A stretch of 15,031 nt of DNA from Desulfovibrio sp. OttesenSCG-928-G15. Lineage in GTDB: Bacteria; Desulfobacterota; Desulfovibrionia; Desulfovibrionales; Desulfovibrionaceae. The notes below the pieces were generated by a model, which had not been told where the DNA came from, did no database searches, and was given only the letters and a program-made list of their open reading frames with translations. The position numbers and the translations under genes are program-made. This document shows positions 8,901-13,794 of the stretch, piece after piece. Within the stretch, counting starts at the first letter, position 1. The number at the start of each line of letters is the position of its first letter. The stretch lies in assembly GCA_030266525.1 (NCBI GenBank), contig JAJDIC010000056.1, positions 1 through 15,031 of the forward strand. Direction: 5' to 3'.

Positions 8901-9195
8901 TGCAGACCGGGCAGACGGCCAGATAGTGGTCAGCCTGTCAGACACGGGCGAGGCCTCATTCGTGCGCCTTGTTGATGGCAAAACCCCACTCAACCGGAAC
9001 GAGCACCTCCTCTCTTACCGCCTGAAAAACAGGCGGGCCGAAGTAGCCGCCCACGCCTTCTTTTTTCAGGAAGGCCAGGCAACCGACTACGAAAAAGCAG
9101 CCTATGGCGAAATTCACGTTGACGAGAACGGCAAAAGCCTGCTCACCCATTTGCTGGACGAAAACATGCAACGCATACTACCCGAAAAGCTGTAA
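5962..9195 (+). CDS. Giant membrane protein: DUF2157-DUF4401-GDYXXLXY fusion
   Basis: About 1077 residues with some 20 or more hydrophobic segments. Residues 1-80 are polar and low in complexity. Residues about 82-410 resemble DUF2157 (SRSVLYTLAGEQKLDAATLE, then many helices). A polar Gln/Glu/Ala linker covers about 415-475. Residues about 515-770 resemble DUF4401 (MLGFGGWVAALLLI onward), followed by a short charged linker (EQAEQTKQGEQAKP, about 780) and more helices to about 900. The last part starts with a helix (ATALLVVLALCFGLFHW) and carries the exact GDYMALNY motif at 956-963, the hallmark of GDYXXLXY proteins; its soluble end is probably extracytoplasmic. In many bacteria these three parts are separate neighbouring genes of unknown function. 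ATG 5962 has AGGG only one base upstream, and ATG 6082 is a plausible alternative. Domain names are from memory of the families. Confidence 0.8.
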   Translation: METSQTTNYGEEVPPIPGKDNALTGICATTAIPLLPQEQSMTNKAKAPDPMTDKLPDSTQEKTGGQTCTAANDTAPPSPLRPFSRSVLYTLAGEQKLDAATLEGALGLLGVRPNAQGWVRYWFHLLCVCGALFLASGIICFIAWNWKGLSHFAKFGILEGFIACGVLVAVWRGTAGPVALTAAGLCMGSLLAVFGQTYMSGAFMWELYRAWACMLLPLALAGGQSGLWLLTWLVASAWGLGYMETVGQNHFLSYAFPEFLLLQIVALCILEFCMYRAQNSACPARHRAWYRAGRPRADWLQSTWLPRLMLLAIVGLTSFVLSIVILEDYYLDPDSTRTLLLPFMPSTAIIYAAGLVALYFWFRYKRRDLFMLGCGLFSLCTLLVVALAARMHMDAGDLLILGLSVTALTAFCGKELLHLHRSMEAEQCAKEDTTAAEAGSVVPGKEAVPGNCTQQDTGAAQSNSAAQENTPEQENANPRLFRFERPVPDWPYFQALLQTNGLWPKDKAFPPPPPAAAPWYISTMLGFGGWVAALLLITCLGTQLYDKLRLNGWSIDTVFLPVGGALILAGAVGSRLPGMFARQFGLVSALAGGVLATSSLVLAGDYRFWPFPCLLICLIGFACVRNATFRFVAAGSCVFFAYYLLSILIRGESNTPLFLYGSYPEMESYFITISRSPVIALLWLALFGFLAIGWHRQSQWIAKGHAQIMNPLLYGIYTCLLLMPAVAKALPFLLSPMSFLLNPRAGLGLAAACGSLLMIYLLGSRPLAGQLPKPLAKMSEQAEQTKQGEQAKPAAVSPPGLYRTSLIAGLFMFPLGWYLPGAAVAMFGFLVSRHIGNTVLFGGTSLFLTVHIIQYYYDLNDTLLQKSYSLVACGVMFLGIAALLRCLFNKGNPRSGSDQNRLAGQPRLRATALLVVLALCFGLFHWAAMQKEALRNGGTTMYLRLAPVDPRAFLLGDYMALNYTLDGRVTDALRSDEQGAADRADGQIVVSLSDTGEASFVRLVDGKTPLNRNEHLLSYRLKNRRAEVAAHAFFFQEGQATDYEKAAYGEIHVDENGKSLLTHLLDENMQRILPEKL

Positions 9196-9365
9196 GGGGC
9201 CAGCCTGCCGCCGGTACTGCCACGGCCTGAGCAATCAGGAATGATTACTATTTAAGGCCTTTAGCGGGGATCGGGCCATAAAAACACTCTTTCGCCAAAA
9301 AAAATATCGCAATTATTTCAGCATATTATACAAAAGATCTTGATTTGTCGCAGCCTTAGACTGCT

Positions 9366-9394
9366 TTGACAGGCGCAGATTCTTTTGATATTTT
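9366..9394 (+). promoter_or_regulatory. Sigma-70-type promoter for the nrdD operon
   Basis: A perfect -35 TTGACA (9366-9371) is followed after exactly 17 bp by a -10-like TATTTT (9389-9394). Transcription would start near 9401, giving an untranslated leader of about 84 bases before nrdD. This is the best promoter match in the 289-bp gap 9196-9484. The gap is AT-rich in its right half and holds no gene. I do not see a convincing pair of NrdR boxes or a B12 riboswitch there. Confidence 0.65.
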
Positions 9395-9424
9395 CTAGAA
9401 ACTCTACAGCGCGTATAAAATCAA

Positions 9425-9460
9425 TATTTGCCCTTGTGAGAGTAAGGCAAATAATCACAA
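9425..9460 (+). promoter_or_regulatory. Interleaved inverted repeats in the nrdD leader
   Basis: TATTTGCC (9425-9432) is the exact complement of GGCAAATA (9446-9453). TTGTGA (9434-9439), which lies in the loop of that stem, is the exact complement of TCACAA (9455-9460). The two hairpins cannot form together simply, because the connecting base between the 3' arms (9454) is too short for an easy pseudoknot. The pair may act as alternative RNA folds ahead of a weak ribosome binding site (AGG 9475-9477), or as an operator just downstream of the transcription start. Confidence 0.4.
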
Positions 9461-9484
9461 CACCATTGAAACACAGGTCCCGGA

Positions 9485-11743
9485 ATGCTCAGTACAATTA
9501 TCAAGCGCGACGGCCAGACCGTCCCCTTTGACGACACAAAAATTCTCAACGCCATCAACAAGGCCAACAAGGCCGCCGGTGAAGAGGAAATGACCTCTAC
9601 CGACCTGCTTTTCGTCACGGAAAAGGTCTGCAAAACTCTGGAAGACAAGGGGCTTCACCACGTCGAGGAAATTCAGGACGTGGTGGAAGAAGTGCTTATC
9701 CGCTACGGCTATGCCAAAACCGCCAAAGCGTACATCCTGTACCGCGCGGAGCATGCCAAAATCAGGAGTGCGGAAACGTACCTGATGGATATTTATAAAA
9801 AACTCACCTGGTCACCGGCCAGCGAGGAAGATATCAAGCGCGAAAACGCCAATATCGACGGCGACACGGCCATGGGCACCATGCTGAAATACGGCTCGGA
9901 AGGGGCCAAGTTTTTCATAGACAGCTATATTTTGCCCAAAGACGCATCGCACGCCCATACCAACGGCGACATTCACATTCACGACAAAGATTTTTACCTT
10001 CTCACAGAAACATGCTGCCAGATTGACCTGACCAAGCTGTTCAAGAACGGCTTTTCCACCGGTCACGGCTACCTGCGCGAACCGAATTCCATTGAAAGCT
10101 ATTCAGCGCTCGGCTGCATTGCCCTGCAGGCCAACCAAAATGAAATGCACGGCGGGCAGAGCATTCCCAACTTTGACTACGCCATGGCTGAAGGCGTTAT
10201 CAAAACCTACCGCAAAGAATATGAAAAAGCTTTTACCGCCTATCTGCAAATCATTGACAAGCTGAACGCCGACCAGGCCCGAGAGCGCACCCATGAACTT
10301 ATGGGCGCTGTGGCCACTCCGCTGCGCATGGGCCTGGCAGATGCCTATGGCAAGGAGCTGGAAGCCGCCGCCAGTGATTCTGCCAAAACAACGGCCCGTG
10401 AAGCACACGCCTACGCCGCCTCCGAAGCCTTTGACGCGACCGACAGGCGCACGTACCAGGCCATGGAAGCCTTTATTCACAACCTGAATACCATGAACTC
10501 GCGCGCCGGGGCGCAAGTGCCTTTCAGCTCCATCAACTACGGCACAGACACTTCACCCGAAGGGCGCATGGTGATGAAAAATCTGCTCAACGCGACCCAG
10601 GCCGGTCTTGGCAGCGGGGAAACATCCATTTTCCCTGTCCAGATATTCAAGGTCAAGGAAGGGGTAAGCTGCAACCCGGAAGATCCGAACTACGACCTGT
10701 TCCAGCTTTCCATGCGCACTTCCGCCCTGCGCCTTTTCCCCAACTTCAGCTTTCTGGACGCACCCTTTAACCTCAATTACTACAAACCGGGCGACTATAA
10801 CAGCGAAGTCGCCTACATGGGCTGCCGCACCCGGGTTATCGGCAACGTGCATGCCCCGGACAAGGAAGTTACCTGCGGCCGGGGGAACCTCAGCTTTACG
10901 TCGCTGAACCTGCCGCGCATCGGCATTGACGCCGACAAAAATATCGACACTTTTTTCGCCCTGCTTGATGACAGGATTGACCTGATTTTCCGCCAGTTGT
11001 TGCACCGCTTCAAAATCCAGAGCTCCAAAAAAGTCCGCAACTACCCCTTCCTGATGGGGCAAGGCATCTGGCTGGATTCGGACAGCCTTGACAAAGAGGA
11101 CAGCATCGGAGAAATCCTCAAGCACGGCACGCTTACCATCGGTTTTATCGGTCTGGCCGAAACGCTGAAAGCGCTCGTTGGCAAGCACCACGGCGAAGAT
11201 GAGGCAGCCCAGGAACTCGGGCTGAAAATTATTTCCCACATTCGCCGCCGGGCAGATGAGGAAGCGGCGAAAACCGGGCTGAACTTTTCTGTTATCGCCA
11301 CCCCGGCAGAGGGCTTGAGCGGTCGCTTTGTGGAAATAGACCGGAAAAAATACGGCAGCATCCCCGGAGTTACGGACAAGGAGTATTATACCAACTCCTT
11401 CCATGTGCCCGTGTACCACCCGATCAAGTCGTTCCGCAAAATCCAGTTGGAAGCGCCCTACCACGCCATGTGCAATGCCGGGCACATCACCTACGTGGAG
11501 CTTGACGGCGACACCAGCAAAAATCCGGAAGCATTTGAGGCCGTTATCCGCTACATGCGCGAACAGGGCGTCGGTTACGGCTCTATAAACCACCCGCTGG
11601 ATCGTGACCCCGTGTGCGGCTATGTAGGTGTAATCAACGATATCTGCCCCCGCTGCGGGCGCAAGGCGGGCGAAGGTCTGAGCATGGAACGGCTGGACGA
11701 ATTGCGCAAAAAATATCCTGATGTGCCCCCTTACAAGCACTAA
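9485..11743 (+). CDS. nrdD: Anaerobic (class III) ribonucleotide reductase, large catalytic chain lacking the glycyl-radical tail
   Basis: NrdD reduces ribonucleoside triphosphates to deoxyribonucleotides without oxygen. This chain has 752 residues. Residues 1-90 are an ATP-cone (LSTIIKRDGQTVPFDDTKIL). The barrel follows, with HTNGDIHIHDKDFY, SALGCIALQANQNEMHGGQS, Cys447 in AYMGCRTRV (expected thiyl-radical cysteine on the finger loop) and GRGNLSFTSLNLPRIGI. Near the end are HAMCNAGH (Cys663), RDPVCGYVG (Cys711) and CPRCGR (721-726), probable metal ligands. The family normally continues a short way beyond CPxCGR into the glycyl-radical loop. Here the chain instead ends with a charged tail (LSMERLDELRKKYPDVPPYK), and the radical loop is encoded by the next gene. 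The ribosome binding site is weak (AGG seven bases upstream). The gene heads an operon with the radical-domain gene and nrdG. Confidence 0.95.
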   Translation: MLSTIIKRDGQTVPFDDTKILNAINKANKAAGEEEMTSTDLLFVTEKVCKTLEDKGLHHVEEIQDVVEEVLIRYGYAKTAKAYILYRAEHAKIRSAETYLMDIYKKLTWSPASEEDIKRENANIDGDTAMGTMLKYGSEGAKFFIDSYILPKDASHAHTNGDIHIHDKDFYLLTETCCQIDLTKLFKNGFSTGHGYLREPNSIESYSALGCIALQANQNEMHGGQSIPNFDYAMAEGVIKTYRKEYEKAFTAYLQIIDKLNADQARERTHELMGAVATPLRMGLADAYGKELEAAASDSAKTTAREAHAYAASEAFDATDRRTYQAMEAFIHNLNTMNSRAGAQVPFSSINYGTDTSPEGRMVMKNLLNATQAGLGSGETSIFPVQIFKVKEGVSCNPEDPNYDLFQLSMRTSALRLFPNFSFLDAPFNLNYYKPGDYNSEVAYMGCRTRVIGNVHAPDKEVTCGRGNLSFTSLNLPRIGIDADKNIDTFFALLDDRIDLIFRQLLHRFKIQSSKKVRNYPFLMGQGIWLDSDSLDKEDSIGEILKHGTLTIGFIGLAETLKALVGKHHGEDEAAQELGLKIISHIRRRADEEAAKTGLNFSVIATPAEGLSGRFVEIDRKKYGSIPGVTDKEYYTNSFHVPVYHPIKSFRKIQLEAPYHAMCNAGHITYVELDGDTSKNPEAFEAVIRYMREQGVGYGSINHPLDRDPVCGYVGVINDICPRCGRKAGEGLSMERLDELRKKYPDVPPYKH

Positions 11744-11768
11744 CATTGGGCTACACAAAGTCGGATTC

Positions 11769-11777
11769 TGTTATATA
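11769..11777 (+). promoter_or_regulatory. Possible extended -10 promoter before the radical-domain gene
   Basis: TGTTATATA fits the extended -10 pattern (TG, one base, TATATA). It sits in the 76-bp gap between the nrdD stop and the small gene at 11820. No good -35 is found at normal spacing: TTGGGC at 11746-11751 is 20 bp away. If active it would give extra transcripts of the small gene and nrdG without nrdD. Confidence 0.35.
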
Positions 11778-11819
11778 CTATAAGTAATGTCACCCCATAC
11801 GAACACGAAAGGAGATACC

Positions 11820-11993
11820 ATGCTGCTTGACACCCAAAAAGAAGCCGGAACCAAAGCCTCGCAAAAGCTCATCGGCGAAAACACCGGCTTTGAGCGCACG
11901 CGCCGCATTACCGGCTATCTTGTCGGCACTCTCGACAGGTTTAATAACGCCAAAAGAGCGGAAGAGAGAGACAGAGTGAAGCATGGGATGTAA
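11820..11993 (+). CDS. Stand-alone glycyl-radical domain of NrdD (57 residues)
   Basis: This small protein carries the part missing from the end of the large NrdD chain. Residues 24-55 run FERTRRITGYLV, TLDRFNNAKRAEER, DRVKH, matching the conserved C-terminal glycyl-radical tail of class III reductases. The E. coli enzyme has a comparable RRVCGYLG followed by FNAGKQEE and VKH, recalled from memory. Gly32 is the predicted radical glycine. Residues 1-22 (MLLDTQKEAGTKASQKLIGE) are not part of the usual tail and could help docking. The ribosome binding site AAAGGAG (8-12 bases upstream of the ATG) is far stronger than that of nrdD, suggesting production in excess. The last 11 bases overlap nrdG. 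The likely role is to insert beside the large chain, be activated by NrdG and supply the radical, much as GrcA/YfiD does for pyruvate formate-lyase. The homology is clear; separate function is inferred. Confidence 0.85.
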   Translation: MLLDTQKEAGTKASQKLIGENTGFERTRRITGYLVGTLDRFNNAKRAEERDRVKHGM

Positions 11994-12492
11994 CGTCCGC
12001 CTTGGCGGAATTGAGGAAGAATCCATTGTGGACGGCCCCGGCCTGCGTTTTGTCGTTTTCCTGCAGGGCTGTCCACATCAGTGCAAAGGCTGCCACAACC
12101 CTGAAACACACGATTTTTCCGGCGGGAATGAGGACGATACCGACGCCATTCTCGCCCGCTTCGGAGAAAACCCTCTTCTGGCAGGAATGACCCTCTCGGG
12201 CGGCGAGCCTTTTGCCCAGCCGGAAGCGGCCCTTGCCCTTGCCGAAGGCGTAAAGGCCAAGGGCAAGAACCTGGTCATCTTTACCGGGTATCTGTGTGAA
12301 GAACTGGCGGTCAAAGCGACCAAAGACGAAGCCGTCAAAAAGCTCCTTGCCCTGGCAGATATGCTTGTTGACGGCCCTTATATGGAAGAATTACGCGATT
12401 TGACGCTGCTGTACAGGGGAAGCAGCAATCAGCGGGTGCTGACCGGGGAAGAAATTCGACAGGCCTGCTCCCGCAGCGCCGACAGCGCCTGA
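11983..12492 (+). CDS. nrdG: Anaerobic ribonucleotide reductase activating protein (radical SAM)
   Basis: A 169-residue radical SAM enzyme that uses a 4Fe-4S cluster and S-adenosylmethionine to generate the glycyl radical on NrdD. The cluster motif CX3CX2C is at Cys30, Cys34 and Cys37 (GCPHQCKGCHNP). The SAM-contact motif GGE is at 73-75 (MTLSGGEPF). DGPGLRFVVFLQG before the cluster motif is typical of the activase family. Length is close to that of E. coli NrdG, with a slightly longer C-terminus. The ATG at 11983 overlaps the last 11 bases of the radical-domain gene in another frame, so translation is probably coupled. Its substrate here should be Gly32 of the small protein. A convergent gene lies 139 bp downstream, with no clear terminator in between. 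Confidence 0.95.
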   Translation: MGCNVRLGGIEEESIVDGPGLRFVVFLQGCPHQCKGCHNPETHDFSGGNEDDTDAILARFGENPLLAGMTLSGGEPFAQPEAALALAEGVKAKGKNLVIFTGYLCEELAVKATKDEAVKKLLALADMLVDGPYMEELRDLTLLYRGSSNQRVLTGEEIRQACSRSADSA

Positions 12493-12631
12493 TCCAGTAC
12501 CGACGCCGCCAGCAGCACCACCGACAGTGCCGGTAATGCCCGTGCCGGCGTCGCCTTCCGAATTACGATACGCGGCGCAAGGCGTACAGCTTTTTCCCGA
12601 ACAAGCTGCCGCCCTGCAATGTTGCCCGGCG

Positions 12632-13081
12632 TCATCGGCTACTCTTCACCTTGGGCAAATAGTCACAGTGGCTCCCTTCCCAGGAAGAGGCAAGCACGCG
12701 TTCCGCCGCATCGCTTGTAATGATCAGGCGGCAGTATTGCTTTTCCGTATAGGGCCGGACATAGACCTCCTGCTCCACATACTCGCGATAGCCGTCGCTG
12801 TCGTGCCCCACATAGACAAGCCGGGTTTCCATTCCGCCAGCCTGCATAAACTCCCGATCCAGAAGCCATTCATGCCGGATATTGCCGTTCGGCAAGGTTT
12901 CACTGGTCGTTGGCGGGCCAAAGTAATGCCGCGCCGTAACCATGCTGGTCATACCGGGCAATATCTTGTCCATCTGCGTTCTGGCGCAGGCAGCAAGGGC
13001 AAGGCAGAAAATTGCCAGAGCTGTCGTGCGGGCCATCTGCGCAACGGCCTGCGGCATCAGCCTCGGCAATGCCCATCGCAT
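12632..13081 (-). CDS. Small predicted lipoprotein
   Basis: A 149-residue exported protein from this start, with a lipoprotein signal (LAIFCLALAAC, lipid-modified Cys32). The mature part has DKILPGMTSMVTARHYFGPP, then SETLPNGNIRHEWLL and a Tyr-rich middle (YREYVEQEVYVRP), and ends near SHCDYLPKV. The start of the mature part loosely recalls BamE/SmpA-type folds, where a short helix-loop (PGMT, then FGPP) precedes a beta sheet, but this is a weak resemblance. I do not recognise the family. The ATG at 13081 shares its A with the stop of the upstream zinc finger gene (TGATG), which implies coupled translation. An ATG at 13036 would give a more typical compact signal peptide (MARTTALAIFCLALAAC). 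Both starts have poor ribosome binding sites. Confidence 0.7.
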   Translation of the reverse strand: MRWALPRLMPQAVAQMARTTALAIFCLALAACARTQMDKILPGMTSMVTARHYFGPPTTSETLPNGNIRHEWLLDREFMQAGGMETRLVYVGHDSDGYREYVEQEVYVRPYTEKQYCRLIITSDAAERVLASSWEGSHCDYLPKVKSSR

Positions 13082-13410
13082 CAGTGGGCGCACTCCACAC
13101 ACAGCGACGCTTCCGGCATCGCCAGCAGGCGGGCAAAGGGTATTTCTTCGCCGCAGTCCATGCAGTAACCGAATTCGGGGTCATCAATACGCTTGAGCGC
13201 ATATTCCAGCTTGGCCTGGCGGCTTCTGGCCGAAGCGAGGGCCGCTTCATTCACGCTTTTGTTGACTATGCTGTCCATGCGCGTGATGTCGTCCATGTCT
13301 TCCACGCCTACGGGCTGGGTTATGGCCACCAGGGTTGTAATGTCTTTGGCAACGCTTTCAAGCTCAGACGAAATTTTGCCCCGCAGGGTACATAATTGGG
13401 TGTTGGTCAT
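13081..13410 (-). CDS. DksA/TraR-family C4 zinc finger protein
   Basis: A 109-residue protein with a helical N-terminus and a C-terminal zinc finger: CMDCG (Cys83, Cys86) and CVEC (Cys104, Cys107), spaced CX2C-X17-CX2C. The preceding RIDDPEFGYC is the classic DksA/TraR lead-in. DksA-type proteins enter the secondary channel of RNA polymerase and modulate initiation, in DksA together with ppGpp. The helical hairpin is shorter than in E. coli DksA (about 151 residues). Acidic residues DMDDITRMD (38-46) may stand at the tip, where DksA has its functional aspartates. The start ATG at 13410 has AAGGA a few bases upstream on the - strand. The last base of its stop codon is the first base of the lipoprotein gene. 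Which member of the family it is, and whether it responds to ppGpp, cannot be read from sequence. Confidence 0.9.
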   Translation of the reverse strand: MTNTQLCTLRGKISSELESVAKDITTLVAITQPVGVEDMDDITRMDSIVNKSVNEAALASARSRQAKLEYALKRIDDPEFGYCMDCGEEIPFARLLAMPEASLCVECAH

Positions 13411-13464
13411 TCTTCCTTATTCCTGAATGGAGTCAAACATGATGAGGGCCAAAGACAAAATGGT

Positions 13465-13501
13465 AAAAAAGACTGCAAAACCATCTGGTTTTGCAGTCTT
13501 T
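13465..13501 (-). terminator. Strong hairpin plus T run, - strand terminator
   Basis: The arms 13468-13483 (AAAGACTGCAAAACCA) and 13486-13501 are exact complements, separated by two bases. Read on the - strand, the stem is followed by six T residues (complement of 13465-13470). This is a textbook terminator that would stop transcripts coming from the permease gene before the zinc finger gene. It is also the 5' part of repeat copy 1. Confidence 0.7.
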
Positions 13502-13539
13502 GGTTTGTTGGCAAAGTCTTCTTTGTCAACAAACCGCCA
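13469..13539. repeat. Dispersed-type hairpin repeat, copy 1
   Basis: About 71 bp. It begins with a hairpin of AAGACTGCAAAACCA and its complement, then a second hairpin (GGTTTGTTGGCAAAG, loop TCTT, then CTTTGTCAACAAACC, one G-T pair). It ends in GTCAACAAACCGCCA. The first half is identical to copy 2, 156 bp further on. It lies in the 384-bp gene-free gap 13411-13794, which otherwise holds only further hairpins. Confidence 0.75.
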
Positions 13540-13549
13540 TGAAGGCGCA

Positions 13550-13568
13550 GGCGGCATTCACTGCCGCC
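13550..13568. repeat. Short GC-rich inverted repeat
   Basis: GGCGGCA (13550-13556) and TGCCGCC (13562-13568) pair around a 5-base loop. It sits between the two repeat copies and adds to the series of hairpins in this gap. Confidence 0.5.
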
Positions 13569-13594
13569 GTCTGGCGCCGGAATACGCGTGCCTT

Positions 13595-13614
13595 GCAAAC
13601 CCCGCGGGGTTTGC
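13595..13614. repeat. Perfect 20-bp palindrome
   Basis: GCAAACCCCG (13595-13604) is followed directly by its reverse complement. It lies between the two hairpin repeats. No T tract follows. It could be a protein site or an RNA hairpin. Confidence 0.6.
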
Positions 13615-13624
13615 CTTCAAACTC

Positions 13625-13696
13625 AAGACTGCAAAACCATCTGGTTTTGCAGTCTTTGGGTTCGCTGCCAAAGTTCTCTTGGTCAACAAACCGCCA
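13625..13696. repeat. Dispersed-type hairpin repeat, copy 2
   Basis: About 72 bp. It has the same first hairpin (arms 13625-13639 and 13642-13656) and the same last 15 bases as copy 1. The middle has diverged, so the second hairpin now pairs poorly (about 11 of 15 positions), and one base has been inserted. On the - strand the first hairpin is followed by TTGAGTTTG, a weaker terminator tail than that of copy 1. Confidence 0.75.
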
Positions 13697-13772
13697 CAAG
13701 AGTGTCAAGCGGCGCAAGCCAGTTTCAAGCATTACTCGTTTTTTTGTCATTGCGCAACAGGAAAGGTTTTGA

Positions 13773-13790
13773 GGCGGCAAAAAAACCGCC
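13773..13790. repeat. Small inverted repeat just after the permease stop codon
   Basis: GGCGG (13773-13777) and CCGCC (13786-13790) flank a loop holding seven A residues. On the - strand it follows the permease stop by about five bases, with the T run inside the loop rather than after the stem, so it is not a standard terminator. Confidence 0.35.
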
Positions 13791-13794
13791 ACGT

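Noticed and set aside
9325..9340. DnaA box-like TTATACAAA upstream of nrdD
   Set aside because: It is a single site with a mismatch in AT-rich DNA and has no partner sites, so chance is the simplest explanation.
9434..9460. Rex or CRP/FNR operator from TTGTGA and TCACAA
   Set aside because: The half-sites match well, but their 15-bp spacing is much larger than the few bases normal for these regulators. It is kept only as part of the leader-structure finding.
11612..11626. CGYVG at residues 711-715 of the large NrdD as the radical glycine site
   Set aside because: It looks like the E. coli radical motif, but in this NrdD subgroup RDPVCGY is followed by CPxCGR and the real radical loop RRITGYLVG comes later. 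That loop is found in the next gene.
10553..11758. Long open frame (401 codons) antisense to nrdD
   Set aside because: It is an opposite-strand shadow of a clear, conserved gene in GC-rich DNA, with no recognisable domain.
11741..11822. The nrdD split as a sequencing or assembly frameshift
   Set aside because: A single indel would leave contiguous homology across the break. Here there are 76 non-coding bases, a strong ribosome binding site with ATG, and extra unrelated residues on both sides.
12527..13168. Open + strand frame of 213 codons after nrdG
   Set aside because: It is antisense to the lipoprotein and zinc finger genes, which have clear signal peptide and C4 motifs.
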